Source: Phytobacter diazotrophicus (GTDB taxonomy: Bacteria > Pseudomonadota > Gammaproteobacteria > Enterobacterales > Enterobacteriaceae). From it: a DNA stretch of 64,000 nucleotides. The stretch lies in contig SMDE01000010.1 in NCBI GenBank assembly GCA_004346725.1, positions 1-64,000 on the forward strand. The letters run 5' to 3'. Each line of letters starts with the position of its first letter. Within the stretch, counting starts at the first letter, position 1. The position numbers were made by a program, and so were the translations under genes. Of the stretch, positions 8,191-17,865 are shown piece by piece. Below the pieces are notes generated by a model. It had not been told where the DNA came from. It saw only the letters and a list, made by a program, of their open reading frames with translations, and ran no database searches.

Positions 8191-9009
8191 TCAGAGCAGA
8201 TGGCTATAGATAAAGCTGGCAATGCTGTCGGTGGTGTTATCGCCAATCACAACGTTGGCGCGGGCTTTGACCGCGTCATCGGCATTTTCCATCGCGACCC
8301 CAAGGCCCGCCGCCTCCAGCATGCTGATGTCGTTGTAGTTGTCTCCAAACGCCACCACCTCTTTCATCGACAAGCCCTGTGAGGTGACCCACTCGGTCAG
8401 GCGTTTGCCTTTGCTATTGCCCTTGCGTGCGATATCAACCTGATCATGCCATGACCACTCGCACTCCAGTCCCAGTGTTTGCTCAACCGTGTGGGCAAAC
8501 TGCTTAAGTTTATTGGTGTCTTCGTCGGTCAGGGCGAATTTCCAGATAGCGTCAACGTCACTGGCGGCAGCGCGCAGCGAGTCCACCTGGGTGAAGACCG
8601 GGCGCTGTTCCGGCGGCAGAGTTTGTGCCCAGTTATTGGTGCGAATGACATGACCAGTTGGCTTTTCATAGAGCATGGCATTATCGACATACATCAGACC
8701 GTGGACATCGTGGGATTCGAGCATTTCAATCAGTTTAACGGCTTGCGAAACCGGCAGAGGATCGGCTGTTAACACTTTTTTTGCCTGATAATCATACAAA
8801 TAAGTGCCATTACAGCAAATTGCAGGTGTATCAAGCGCCAGTGCCTGATAAAAAGGATGGATGGCAACGTGATGCCGTCCGGTAACAATAATTAACTGAT
8901 AGCCGGCTGCTTTTGCCCGGGCAAGCGCCTCGATAGAAGAGGGGAGCAGCGTTTTTTTAGGAGTCAGTAAGGTACCGTCTAAATCCAGTGCTAATACACG
9001 CGAGGTCAT
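8191..9009 (-). CDS. ybhA: HAD-superfamily sugar phosphatase YbhA
   Basis: Cof-type haloacid dehalogenase phosphatase of 272 residues, the E. coli length. In E. coli YbhA hydrolyses pyridoxal phosphate and sugar phosphates in vitro. Motif I is DLDGTLL (about residues 8-14), and the C-terminal KGNSKGKRL and GDNYNDISML supply the lysine and acidic metal ligands. I use the ATG at 9009, which has GGAA 7 bases upstream and matches the E. coli start, rather than a TTG at 9027. Confidence 0.94.
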   Translation of the reverse strand: MTSRVLALDLDGTLLTPKKTLLPSSIEALARAKAAGYQLIIVTGRHHVAIHPFYQALALDTPAICCNGTYLYDYQAKKVLTADPLPVSQAVKLIEMLESHDVHGLMYVDNAMLYEKPTGHVIRTNNWAQTLPPEQRPVFTQVDSLRAAASDVDAIWKFALTDEDTNKLKQFAHTVEQTLGLECEWSWHDQVDIARKGNSKGKRLTEWVTSQGLSMKEVVAFGDNYNDISMLEAAGLGVAMENADDAVKARANVVIGDNTTDSIASFIYSHLL

Positions 9010-9158
9010 GTCGTTTTCCGTGGTCAATGTTGAATTTGGCTTTTTCGGGATGGTACACCGAGTCGCGCCATGGGCAAAATTTGCGCGTGAAATTCAGCAT
9101 TAACCACGAAAAAAGGCTATCCTGGTAAATTAACGCAGTATCAAGGAAAGGAGTATTC

Positions 9159-10154
9159 ATGAAACAAACCGTTTATACCGCCAGCCCGGAAAGTCAGCAG
9201 ATTCATGTCTGGCGTTTGAATCCCGAAGGCACCCTGACGCTTGTGCAGGTGGTGGATGTTCCCGGCCAGGTTCAGCCGATGGTCATAAGCCCTGATAAAC
9301 GTTACCTCTACGTGGGCGTACGCCCGGAATTCCGCGTTATTGCTTACCGTATTGCGCCAGACGATGGTGCGCTGACCTATACCGCAGAAGCGTCGCTGCC
9401 AGGTAGCCCGACGCACATCTCAACCGATCACAGTGGTCGTTTCCTGTTCAGCGGTTCCTATAATGCGGGTTGTGTCAGCGTAACCCGTCTCGACGATGGC
9501 GTGCCGACCGAGACCCTGGACGTGGTGGAAGGGCTGGAAGGTTGTCATTCTGCCAATATTTCGCCTGACAATCGCACCCTGTGGGTTCCGGCGCTGAAAC
9601 AAGATCGTATTTGTCTGTTTACGCTGTCCGAAGATGGCAACCTGCAACCGCAAGACCCGGCGGAAGTGACCACCGTTGAAGGCGCAGGCCCGCGCCATAT
9701 CGCCTTCCATCCGAACAAACGTTTTGCCTACTGTGTGAATGAGCTGAACAGCTCTGTCGATGTATGGCAGCTTAATGATGCGCACGGCAAGATTGAATGC
9801 GTGCAGACGCTGGATATGATGCCGGCTGACTTCTCCGATACCCGCTGGGCGGCGGATATTCATATTACGCCGGATGGCCGTCACCTCTATGCCTGTGACC
9901 GTACCGCCAGCCTGATCACTGTGTTCAGCGTGTCAGAAGATGGCAGCGTACTGGCTATCGAGGGCTTCCAGCCGACAGAAACGCAGCCGCGTGGCTTTAA
10001 TGTCGATCACAGCGGTAAATTCCTGATTGCGGCAGGGCAGAAATCCCACCATATCGCGTTGTATGAAATTAACGGCGAGCAGGGGCTGCTGACCGAGAAA
10101 TCCCGTTATGCGGTGGGCCAGGGGCCGATGTGGGTTGTGGTTAACTCGTACTGA
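9159..10154 (+). CDS. pgl: 6-phosphogluconolactonase
   Basis: Hydrolyses 6-phosphogluconolactone in the oxidative pentose phosphate pathway. At 331 residues it belongs to the seven-bladed beta-propeller (YbhE) class rather than the NagB-like class. Repeats of the type [20 protein letters not shown] and [10 protein letters not shown] recur about every 45 residues. AAGGAG lies 7 bases before the ATG. It is divergent from ybhA and followed by a strong terminator. Confidence 0.97.
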   Translation: MKQTVYTASPESQQIHVWRLNPEGTLTLVQVVDVPGQVQPMVISPDKRYLYVGVRPEFRVIAYRIAPDDGALTYTAEASLPGSPTHISTDHSGRFLFSGSYNAGCVSVTRLDDGVPTETLDVVEGLEGCHSANISPDNRTLWVPALKQDRICLFTLSEDGNLQPQDPAEVTTVEGAGPRHIAFHPNKRFAYCVNELNSSVDVWQLNDAHGKIECVQTLDMMPADFSDTRWAADIHITPDGRHLYACDRTASLITVFSVSEDGSVLAIEGFQPTETQPRGFNVDHSGKFLIAAGQKSHHIALYEINGEQGLLTEKSRYAVGQGPMWVVVNSY

Positions 10155-10165
10155 TTTTCAGGCAT

Positions 10166-10196
10166 AAAAAAACCTCGCCGCGGCGAGGTTTTTTCG
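10166..10196. terminator. Bidirectional terminator between pgl and ybhC
   Basis: The perfect palindrome AACCTCGCCG/CGGCGAGGTT (10171-10190) is flanked by an A run on the left and a T run on the right. It can therefore end both pgl on the plus strand and ybhC on the minus strand. Confidence 0.93.
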
Positions 10197-10207
10197 TTTC
10201 AAAATGC

Positions 10208-11491
10208 TTACTTTTTCGGTTCAGCAACAACCTGGCTGCCTACGCCACGGTTGTTGAATTCCCACATGCGGTTGAAGCGCGCATCGTTCAACTGACGCTG
10301 GATATTACCTTTATCATCCACCGCGCCCGTATTACCGGCAAACGCGCGACCAGAAGCCGCAGCGGCCGCCCACGGTTTCGCCACGTTGAAGCCTTCGTTG
10401 ATCACGCTATCGCGAATCACAACCTGACCGTTGGTATTGGCATCCACGTCCAGCGAGCGGCCCAGTTGCGCCACGCCGTTACCGGTTGCGGTAAAGCGGC
10501 TGTTGGTCGCCAGGAAACCGAAATTAACGCTGGACAGGGTTGCCGGTGCGAACACGTAGCCTTCTTGTTGGGTACGGGAGTTCACAACGCGGAAATCGGT
10601 GTTATCAAACACAACCGCGCCACGGCCTGCAACGATATCCACATCCCCTTCTACATAGCTGTTGGTGACCAGCGTACGGGTCTGGCGATCGTTACGCAGG
10701 GTGTTATCGACACCGCTATTGGTCACGAAGAAGGTGTTCTGGCGACCCAGGATATTGACGTTATTCAACTGAACTTTGTCGCCGTCGCTGCGGAACGCAA
10801 CCGCCTGATGGTTACCGGCGTCAACGCTGTCGCCAAGGCTATTCTGGATGGTGAGGTTCTGCAGTTGCAGACCATTGTTCTGTGACCAGAAAACAGCGGA
10901 GCACATCACGCCAACGGTGGCGTTACGGTTGCTCTGGCATTTATCAAACATATACCAGGCAGGTTTACCCGGCATGTATTTGCCTGATGGATTGACCAGT
11001 TTACGCCAGGTCGTGCTGTCCATTTCAGAGTCAATAGCCAGCCCGATTTTCACGTCCAGCGGTTTTTCGCCGGTACCGTAAATGGTCACGCTGCCAGACG
11101 CCGCAGGAACATACACCGTGCCTTCGTAATCACCCGGCATCACGGCAATATACTGACGATCGCTGGAGTGTTTGTTGATGGCTGCGTCAACCGCTGCCTG
11201 AATGGTGTTGTGCGTTACGCCAGGCGTGCCCGCGGGGCCAACCACGAAGTTTGCCTGTGCAGGCAGACGGATAGCGTAAGGCTTCCACGCGGCTGCGTTC
11301 GGCGTCAGGGAGGCGAAGTAGTTATCCGCAACGAAGTTTTTCGCTTCGCCCGCCGTCAGAACAGGGCGCGATGCCGTGCCCGGCGCAGTTTGTTGAGAAG
11401 GCTGTTGATCCGGCGGCGTTGAGCTACAGGCGGTCAGTGTCACGCCAAAAGCCAGTGCCAGCGTCAGACGAGAAACCGAGAATGTGTTCAA
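10208..11491 (-). CDS. ybhC: Pectinesterase-family outer membrane lipoprotein YbhC
   Basis: A 427-residue lipoprotein. Its signal peptide ends in a lipobox LTAC at about residues 17-20, followed by SS, which favours outer-membrane sorting. The body is a right-handed beta-helix of the carbohydrate esterase 8 family, with GRQNTFF and EGDVDIVAGRGAVVFDN in the active-site region. E. coli YbhC is annotated as a pectinesterase-like or acyl-CoA thioesterase-like protein, so pectin activity is not assured. I start it at a TTG (11491), where the E. coli protein begins MNTFSVSRL. GGAG sits 7 bases before that codon, and a TTG at 11512 has poorer support. Confidence 0.9.
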   Translation of the reverse strand: MNTFSVSRLTLALAFGVTLTACSSTPPDQQPSQQTAPGTASRPVLTAGEAKNFVADNYFASLTPNAAAWKPYAIRLPAQANFVVGPAGTPGVTHNTIQAAVDAAINKHSSDRQYIAVMPGDYEGTVYVPAASGSVTIYGTGEKPLDVKIGLAIDSEMDSTTWRKLVNPSGKYMPGKPAWYMFDKCQSNRNATVGVMCSAVFWSQNNGLQLQNLTIQNSLGDSVDAGNHQAVAFRSDGDKVQLNNVNILGRQNTFFVTNSGVDNTLRNDRQTRTLVTNSYVEGDVDIVAGRGAVVFDNTDFRVVNSRTQQEGYVFAPATLSSVNFGFLATNSRFTATGNGVAQLGRSLDVDANTNGQVVIRDSVINEGFNVAKPWAAAAASGRAFAGNTGAVDDKGNIQRQLNDARFNRMWEFNNRGVGSQVVAEPKK

Positions 11492-11605
11492 GGGGTACTC
11501 CAGGCTGTGCAAGTTTAAATGATTTCGTCAGAAGCCTGCTTTTTTATACTAAGTTGAGCGAAACGGGAAGCCGATTGTGCAAATCGGCCTCAAATGAATG
11601 GTTTT

Positions 11606-12082
11606 TTAGCTAAAAAGGGCGGTGATGGAGGCGCTGGCGAGAGAATGGAAATGCACATTAAAGCCGACCATCGCACCGCTGGCGTCGGCATCGACCTCTA
11701 TAGCCGGGACATCTAACGCATAGACGGTAAAAATATAGCGGTGGGTTTCACCTTTCGGCGGTGCCGCGCCGCCATAACCGGCTTTGCCAAAGTCGGTTCG
11801 TGTCTGGATAGCGCCATCCGGCAGCGCGCTTATCCCTGAACCGGCTCCTTGTTGCAATACGCGGGTATCGGCGGGCAAGTTCGCGACGACCCAGTGCCAC
11901 CAGCCGGACCCCGTGGGGGCATCCGGGTCGTAGCAGGTAACCACAAAACTTTTAGTTGCAGCGGGAACATCATCCCAGGCCAGATGCGGCGAAATATTGT
12001 CGCCGTCGTAGCCCATGCCATTGAAAACGTGGCGGTGGGGCAGTTTGCCCCCGTCCTGTAAATCATGACTGATCAGTTTCAT
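11606..12082 (-). CDS. ybhB: PEBP-family protein YbhB
   Basis: Cytoplasmic phosphatidylethanolamine-binding protein (Raf kinase inhibitor-like) family member of 158 residues, function uncertain. The family signature DPDAPTGSGWWHWV is at about residues 51-64 and GETHRYIFTVYAL at about 119. AGGAGG lies just before the ATG. It follows the DJ-1 family gene by 11 bases on the same strand, so the two are probably cotranscribed. Confidence 0.93.
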   Translation of the reverse strand: MKLISHDLQDGGKLPHRHVFNGMGYDGDNISPHLAWDDVPAATKSFVVTCYDPDAPTGSGWWHWVVANLPADTRVLQQGAGSGISALPDGAIQTRTDFGKAGYGGAAPPKGETHRYIFTVYALDVPAIEVDADASGAMVGFNVHFHSLASASITALFS

Positions 12083-12093
12083 TTCACCTCCTG

Positions 12094-12774
12094 TCAGCGA
12101 TGCAACAACTTGACGATTTCCTGTGCGGCAGCGGCCGATGACGCCGGGTTTTGCCCGGTAACCAGGTGACCGTCGGTGATTGCATACACGCCCCAGTCTT
12201 CACCGCGCTCGTACAAGCCTCCGGCCTGTTTTAACGCATCTTCAACCAGGAATGGCACAACCTGGGTCAGGCCGACGGCTTCTTCTTCGCTATTGCTAAA
12301 ACCCGTCACGCGTTTGCCCTGGACCAGTGGGCTGCCATCTGGCTTATGGGCATGGCGTAGCACGCCCGGCGCGTGGCAGACGGTTCCTACCGGCTTGCCT
12401 TCGGCCCAATATTTTTCGATAAGCGCGATAGATACAGGATGTTCTGCCAGATCCCACAGCGGACCGTGTCCGCCGGGGTAAAACACCGCTTCATAATCCC
12501 CTGCGGCGATATCACTCAGTTTGTGGGTGTTTGCCAGGGCGAGCTGTGCGGCTTTGTCTTTGCGAAAGCGCTCTGTGTCCTGGGTTTGGGCATCGGGCGC
12601 ATCGCTTTTCGGATCCAGTGGCGGCTGTCCGCCTTTGGGTGTGGCAAGCGCAACCTCCAGCCCTGCATCGCGAAAAACATAATACGGTGCGGCAAATTCT
12701 TCCAGCCAGAAACCGGTCTTTTGCCCGGTGTCGCCGAGGGTGTCATGCGAGGTCAGTATCATTAAAATCGCCAT
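12094..12774 (-). CDS. DJ-1/PfpI family protein (class I glutamine amidotransferase-like)
   Basis: A 226-residue protein of the DJ-1/PfpI superfamily, closest in pattern to Hsp31-type glyoxalase III proteins. The nucleophile elbow is GTVCHAPG with C133-H134, and E25/E26 in FWLEEFAAPY supplies the conserved acidic residue. GGHGPLWDL (about 101-109) forms the oxyanion region. Detoxifying methylglyoxal or repairing glycated molecules is a reasonable inference, not proven. E. coli lacks a gene at this spot, so it is an accessory gene placed ahead of ybhB. AGGAGG precedes the ATG. Confidence 0.88.
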   Translation of the reverse strand: MAILMILTSHDTLGDTGQKTGFWLEEFAAPYYVFRDAGLEVALATPKGGQPPLDPKSDAPDAQTQDTERFRKDKAAQLALANTHKLSDIAAGDYEAVFYPGGHGPLWDLAEHPVSIALIEKYWAEGKPVGTVCHAPGVLRHAHKPDGSPLVQGKRVTGFSNSEEEAVGLTQVVPFLVEDALKQAGGLYERGEDWGVYAITDGHLVTGQNPASSAAAAQEIVKLLHR

Positions 12775-12843
12775 TATTCCTCCTGATTCCGGGATGAGTT
12801 AACCCTCCAAAGTGTAGCATCCCGTTATCCGGCGGGCGTTAAA

Positions 12844-14133
12844 TCAGACAATGAACATCTCGTCCATGGCGACGGCGGCATTCACGGCCTGGGTTAAGCG
12901 CGTCAACTGTTCGCGGCTTATCGCATAAGGCGGCATCAGGTAAATGAGGCGGCCAAACGGGCGGATCCACACGCCTTGCCCAACAAAGAAACGTTGCAGC
13001 GCCGCCATGTTTACAGGTCGCCTGGTCTCCACTACACCGATTGCCCCCAGTATGCGAACGTCCTCCACGTTGGCGCTATCGCTCGCCGCTGCGAGCTCGT
13101 CGCGTAACTGGCGTTCAATCGCGGCCACCTGGGATTGCCATTCACCGCTTTCCAGCAGGCCGAGACTGGCCGTTGCCGCCGCACAGGCCAGCGGATTGCC
13201 CATAAACGTCGGGCCGTGCATAAAGCAGCCCGCTTCGCCGTTGCTAATAGTCTCGGCCACATGGCGCGTCGTAAGCGTGGCGGAAAGCGTCATTGTGCCG
13301 CCGGTTAAGGCCTTGCCAAGACAGAGAATATCCGGGGCAACCCCGGCGTGTTCGCAGGCAAACAGTTTGCCGGTACGACCAAAGCCGGTGGCAATCTCAT
13401 CGGCAATCAGCAATATCCCTTCCCGGTCGCACATTTTACGGATCCGCTTAAGCCACTCAGGGTGGTACATGCGCATCCCTCCGGCGCCTTGCACGATGGG
13501 CTCAAGGATCACCGCGGCGATCTCATGGCGATGCGCCGCCATCAGGCGGGCAAAACCCACCATATCGCGCTCATCCCATTCACCGTCGAAACGGCTTTGC
13601 GGCGCGGGGGCGAAGAGGTTTTCCGGCAGGTAGCCCTGCCACAGGCTGTGCATGGAGTTGTCCGGGTCGCACACCGACATCGCGCCAAAGGTGTCGCCGT
13701 GGTAGCCGTTACGGAAGGTGAGAAACCGCTGCCGGGGCTCGCCTTTCGCCTGCCAGTATTGCAGGGCCATTTTCATCGCCACTTCCACGGCCACCGAGCC
13801 AGAATCAGCGAGGAAAACGCACTCCAGGTTGTCCGGGGTCATCGCCAACAGCTTACGGCACAGGGCGATGGCGGGTTGGTGGGTGATGCCGCCAAACATC
13901 ACGTGCGACATGGCATCAATTTGCGCTTTCATCGCCGCGTTCAGTACCGGGTGATTGTAGCCGTGAATGGCGGCCCACCAGGAAGACATCCCGTCTACCA
14001 GCCGCTCGCCGCTGGCCAGCGTCAGTTCGCATCCTTGTGCGGATTGCACCGGATAAACCGGCAGCGGAGAGGTCATGGAAGTGTACGGGTGCCAGATATG
14101 GCGCTGGTCAAAGGCAAGATCGTCCGTTGTCAT
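12844..14133 (-). CDS. bioA: Adenosylmethionine-8-amino-7-oxononanoate aminotransferase
   Basis: PLP enzyme converting KAPA to DAPA in biotin synthesis, using S-adenosylmethionine as amino donor. The 429-residue protein has the class III aminotransferase pattern [15 protein letters not shown] and the PLP lysine in LGKALTGG (about residue 274). I start it at [10 protein letters not shown] (14133) as in E. coli, which trims 6 codons from the longest frame. It is divergent from bioBFCD across the shared BirA operator. Confidence 0.97.
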   Translation of the reverse strand: MTTDDLAFDQRHIWHPYTSMTSPLPVYPVQSAQGCELTLASGERLVDGMSSWWAAIHGYNHPVLNAAMKAQIDAMSHVMFGGITHQPAIALCRKLLAMTPDNLECVFLADSGSVAVEVAMKMALQYWQAKGEPRQRFLTFRNGYHGDTFGAMSVCDPDNSMHSLWQGYLPENLFAPAPQSRFDGEWDERDMVGFARLMAAHRHEIAAVILEPIVQGAGGMRMYHPEWLKRIRKMCDREGILLIADEIATGFGRTGKLFACEHAGVAPDILCLGKALTGGTMTLSATLTTRHVAETISNGEAGCFMHGPTFMGNPLACAAATASLGLLESGEWQSQVAAIERQLRDELAAASDSANVEDVRILGAIGVVETRRPVNMAALQRFFVGQGVWIRPFGRLIYLMPPYAISREQLTRLTQAVNAAVAMDEMFIV

Positions 14134-14138
14134 AATCG

Positions 14139-14176
14139 ACTTGTAAACCAAATTAAAAACATTTAGGTTTACAAGT
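14139..14176. promoter_or_regulatory. BirA biotin operator between bioA and bioB
   Basis: The inverted repeat ACTTGTAAACC (14139-14149) and GGTTTACAAGT (14166-14176) is separated by 16 bp. It matches the E. coli bio operator bound by BirA with biotinyl-AMP. It lies between the divergent bioA and bioB starts and should repress both. Confidence 0.95.
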
Positions 14177-14219
14177 ATAACCCGAATCGAGATTTAACAA
14201 CACCCTTTGGAGAAGCCCA

Positions 14220-15260
14220 ATGGCTCACCAGACACGCTGGACACTGTCGCAAGTCACCTCCCTGTTTGAAAAACCGCTGCTGGAACTGCTGTTTGAAGCG
14301 CAACAGGTTCACCGCCAGCATTTTGATCCCCGCCAGGTGCAGGTCAGCACGCTACTTTCGATTAAGACCGGGGCCTGCCCGGAAGACTGTAAATACTGTC
14401 CGCAAAGCGCCCGTTATAAAACCGGGCTGGATGCTGAAAGGTTGATGGAGGTGGAGCAGGTACTGGACTCGGCCCGTAAGGCGAAAAACGCCGGTTCAAC
14501 GCGCTTTTGTATGGGCGCGGCCTGGAAGAACCCGAACGATCGCGATATGCCGTATCTGGAACAGATGGTTGAAGGGGTTAAGGCCATGGGCCTGGAAGCC
14601 TGCATGACGCTCGGTACGCTCACTGACAGTCAGGCGCAGCGTCTGGCGCATGCCGGGCTGGATTACTACAACCACAACCTGGACACCTCACCGGAATTCT
14701 ACGGCAACATCATCACCACCCGAACCTATCAGGAGCGCCTGGATACGCTGGATAAAGTGCGTGATGCGGGAATCAAAGTCTGCTCTGGCGGCATTGTGGG
14801 GCTGGGCGAAACGGTCACCGATCGCGCCGGGTTACTTTTGCAACTGGCAAACTTGCCCACACCGCCGGAAAGCGTACCCATCAACATGCTGGTGAAAGTG
14901 AAAGGCACGCCGCTGGCGGAAAATGAGGATGTCGACGCTTTTGATTTTATCCGTACCATCGCCGTTGCCCGTATCATGATGCCCACCTCGTATGTGCGTC
15001 TGTCCGCAGGGCGCGAGCAGATGAACGAACAGACTCAGGCTATGTGCTTTATGGCCGGGGCAAACTCCATTTTCTACGGTTGTAAGTTGCTGACCACCCC
15101 CAACCCGGAAGAGGACAAAGACCTGCAACTGTTCCGTAAGCTGGGGCTGAATCCGCAGCAGACCGGGGTGCTCAACGGCGACAGAGCGCAGCAGGAACAA
15201 CTGGAACAGCAACTCGTGCATGCGGATACCGATCAGTATTACAACGCGGCTGCGCTATGA
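14220..15260 (+). CDS. bioB: Biotin synthase
   Basis: Radical SAM enzyme inserting sulfur into dethiobiotin. The 346-residue protein has the CxxxCxxC cluster motif CPEDCKYC (C53, C57, C60) and later FCMGAAW and the conserved [13 protein letters not shown] lies 7 bases before the ATG. It is first in bioBFCD, and its stop overlaps the bioF start by 4 bases. Confidence 0.98.
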   Translation: MAHQTRWTLSQVTSLFEKPLLELLFEAQQVHRQHFDPRQVQVSTLLSIKTGACPEDCKYCPQSARYKTGLDAERLMEVEQVLDSARKAKNAGSTRFCMGAAWKNPNDRDMPYLEQMVEGVKAMGLEACMTLGTLTDSQAQRLAHAGLDYYNHNLDTSPEFYGNIITTRTYQERLDTLDKVRDAGIKVCSGGIVGLGETVTDRAGLLLQLANLPTPPESVPINMLVKVKGTPLAENEDVDAFDFIRTIAVARIMMPTSYVRLSAGREQMNEQTQAMCFMAGANSIFYGCKLLTTPNPEEDKDLQLFRKLGLNPQQTGVLNGDRAQQEQLEQQLVHADTDQYYNAAAL

Positions 15261-16411
15261 GCTGGCAACAGCGCATCGATGAGGCGTTAGCGGACCGTCG
15301 GCAGGCCGATGCCTTGCGCACGCGCCAGTGCGTGGCGCAGGGGGCCGGGCGCTGGCTGGTTCGCGACGGGCAGCGCTATCGCAACTTCTCCAGTAACGAT
15401 TATCTGGGCTTAAGCCAGCATCCGGCGGTTGTTCGCGCCTGGCAGCAGGGGGCAGATAAATACGGGGTTGGCAGCGGCGGTTCTGGCCACGTGAGCGGCT
15501 ACACCCTGGCACATCAACAGCTTGAGGCCAGTCTTGCCGACTGGCTGGGGTATCCGCGCGCGCTACTGTTTATCTCAGGATTCGCTGCTAATCAGGCGGT
15601 GATTGCCGCGCTGGGTAAGAAAGAAGACCGTATTGTTGCCGACAGGCTAAGCCACGCCTCGTTGCTGGAAGCGGCCAGCCTCATCCCGGCAGAACTACGC
15701 CGCTTTGCCCATAACGACGCCACGCATCTTGCGGCTCTGCTGGCAAAACCGATCGGTGGCGAACAACTGGTTGTTACCGAAGGGGTGTTCAGTATGGACG
15801 GCGACAGCGCGCCGCTGGCTGACATCGCCCTGGCGACCCGACAGGCAAACGGCTGGCTGATGGTCGACGATGCGCACGGTATTGGCGTATGCGGCGACGA
15901 GGGGCGCGGTAGCTGCCACGCCCGCCAGGTCACGCCGGATATCCTGATTGTCACGTTCGGCAAAGGGGTTGGCGTGAGCGGTGCGGCGGTGCTGTGCAGC
16001 GAATCGCTGGCCGATTATCTGACACAGTTCGCCCGCCATCTGATTTACAGCACCAGTATGCCGCCCGCCCAGGCCGTGGCAATCAGCGCCTCACTTGCTG
16101 TTATTCGATCCGAAGAAGGCGCACAACGCCGCCATAAACTGAATGCGCTGATTGCGCAATTCCGTGCGGGCGCACAGGCGCAGAAACTCCAGGTAACAGC
16201 ATCTGACAGTGCCATTCAGCCGCTGATTGTGGGCGAAAACAGCCGTGCGCTGCACCTGGCCGCGCAGTTACGGGCGAACGGTTTTTGGGTAACCGCGATT
16301 CGCCCGCCAACCGTCCCGCCAGGTACCGCCCGGTTGCGCTTAACGCTCACTGCCGCCCATGAGCCGGAAGACATTACGCAGTTGCTGGAGATATTGCATG
16401 ACGCGCGTTGA
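15257..16411 (+). CDS. bioF: 8-amino-7-oxononanoate synthase
   Basis: PLP enzyme condensing pimeloyl-ACP with alanine to give KAPA. At 384 residues it has the alpha-oxoamine synthase motifs [24 protein letters not shown], the DDAHGIGV aspartate (about residues 197-204) and the [13 protein letters not shown] lysine (about 236). It overlaps bioB by 4 bases and bioC by 14 bases, so the whole bio operon is tightly coupled. Confidence 0.98.
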   Translation: MSWQQRIDEALADRRQADALRTRQCVAQGAGRWLVRDGQRYRNFSSNDYLGLSQHPAVVRAWQQGADKYGVGSGGSGHVSGYTLAHQQLEASLADWLGYPRALLFISGFAANQAVIAALGKKEDRIVADRLSHASLLEAASLIPAELRRFAHNDATHLAALLAKPIGGEQLVVTEGVFSMDGDSAPLADIALATRQANGWLMVDDAHGIGVCGDEGRGSCHARQVTPDILIVTFGKGVGVSGAAVLCSESLADYLTQFARHLIYSTSMPPAQAVAISASLAVIRSEEGAQRRHKLNALIAQFRAGAQAQKLQVTASDSAIQPLIVGENSRALHLAAQLRANGFWVTAIRPPTVPPGTARLRLTLTAAHEPEDITQLLEILHDAR

Positions 16412-17150
16412 TAAACAAGCCATTGCCGAGACCTTCGGTCGCGCCGCCCACCGCTACGACCAACACAACGGATTGCAGCAACAAAGCGCAGAATTACTGC
16501 TTTCCCGTCTCCCTTCTGCCCCTGTTGAACAGGTGCTGGATGCTGGCTGCGGGCCGGGGTTGCTGAGTCGCTACTGGCGAGAGCAGGGGGCGCGGGTGAC
16601 GGCGCTGGATATCTCTGCGCCCATGCTGGAGGAGGCCCGGCGCAGGCAGGCGGCAGAACGCTATGTGCTGGCGGATATCGAAGCCATGCCTTTTGCCCGC
16701 GCTGAATTTTGTCTTGCCTGGAGTAACCTGGCGGTGCAGTGGTGTGATGATGTGCGTCAGGCGTTGGCGGAGTTATACCGCGTGGTGCGCCCCGGTGGAC
16801 ATATTGCGTTTACCACCCTGGTGAGCGGCTCGTTACCTGAATTGAATGAGGCATGGCGCGCGATTGATGACCAGCCTCATGCCAACCGCTTTCTGGCCGC
16901 TACGCAACTCCACGATGCGCTATCCGGCTGGCGCTATCAGGCGGGCATTGAGCCCATCACGCTCTATTTTGCGGGGGCACTGGAGGCCATGCGATCGCTT
17001 AAAGGGGTTGGGGCGACCCATCTGCATGCCGGACGCAGGCAAGGGCTTACGCGAGGGGGGCTACAACGCTTGCAACTGGCCTGGCCGCAACAGCAGGGAG
17101 CATTCCCGCTGACCTATCAACTTTTCTGGGGAGTTATCACGCGTGACTGA
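16398..17150 (+). CDS. bioC: Malonyl-ACP O-methyltransferase
   Basis: Methylates malonyl-ACP to start pimelate synthesis on the fatty acid machinery. The 250-residue class I methyltransferase has motif [14 protein letters not shown] (about residues 46-58) and [11 protein letters not shown] (about 100-110). The ATG at 16398 lies inside the end of bioF, with GGAG 7 bases upstream, and matches the E. coli start. A longer upstream reading is unlikely. The sequence diverges more from E. coli than the other bio genes do, as is usual for BioC. Confidence 0.95.
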   Translation: MTRVDKQAIAETFGRAAHRYDQHNGLQQQSAELLLSRLPSAPVEQVLDAGCGPGLLSRYWREQGARVTALDISAPMLEEARRRQAAERYVLADIEAMPFARAEFCLAWSNLAVQWCDDVRQALAELYRVVRPGGHIAFTTLVSGSLPELNEAWRAIDDQPHANRFLAATQLHDALSGWRYQAGIEPITLYFAGALEAMRSLKGVGATHLHAGRRQGLTRGGLQRLQLAWPQQQGAFPLTYQLFWGVITRD

Positions 17151-17865
17151 ACGCTATTTTGTCACCGGCACGGATACCGAGGTCGGAAAAACGGTGGCGA
17201 GCTGCGCGCTTTTGCAAGCGGCAAATCTTCGGGGGCTGCGAAGTGCAGGTTACAAACCGGTGGCCTCGGGCAGCGACATGACCGCACAGGGGCTGCGCAA
17301 CAGTGACGCGCTGGCTTTGCAGCACAACAGCAGCGTGATGCTCGATTACGACCAGGTAAACCCCTGGACTTTTGCTGAGCCGACATCGCCGCACATTGTC
17401 AGCGCAGAGTCCGATACGCCCATTACGCTTGAGGGGATGTCTGCCGGGCTGCGGGCGCTGGAAGCGGAGGCCGACTGGATATTGACAGAAGGGGCTGGTG
17501 GGTGGTTTACGCCGCTTTCAGAGACTTTCACTTTTGCCGATTGGGTGGTGGCCGAGCGATTGTCGGTGATTCTGGTGGTGGGCGTTAAGCTTGGGTGTAT
17601 TAATCATGCAATGTTGACCGCACAGGCGATAGAGCAGGCGGGATTGCGCTTTGCAGGCTGGATTGCCAATGATGTTCAGCCGCCAGGTAAACGGCATACC
17701 GAGTATCTTGCGACGCTACGGCGCGTGTTAAAGGCACCTTTTATGGGAGAAATTCCCTGGCTTGCCCACGCGCCGTTCGCTACACAAAACGGTCATTATC
17801 TCGATCTCAACGTGCTGAATCAGGCGACATCCAGTGCGACAGAAGCTGATCGTCAAGCTGTCTGA
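17143..17865 (+). CDS. bioD: Dethiobiotin synthetase
   Basis: ATP-dependent carboxylase closing the ureido ring of dethiobiotin. The 240-residue protein has the P-loop [10 protein letters not shown] (about residues 8-17) and [10 protein letters not shown] (about 115-124). It starts with GTG overlapping the end of bioC. Compared with E. coli BioD it carries about a dozen extra C-terminal residues after the HYLDLN region. These lie inside the overlap with the convergent ATPase gene (17807-17865). Confidence 0.96.
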   Translation: MTERYFVTGTDTEVGKTVASCALLQAANLRGLRSAGYKPVASGSDMTAQGLRNSDALALQHNSSVMLDYDQVNPWTFAEPTSPHIVSAESDTPITLEGMSAGLRALEAEADWILTEGAGGWFTPLSETFTFADWVVAERLSVILVVGVKLGCINHAMLTAQAIEQAGLRFAGWIANDVQPPGKRHTEYLATLRRVLKAPFMGEIPWLAHAPFATQNGHYLDLNVLNQATSSATEADRQAV

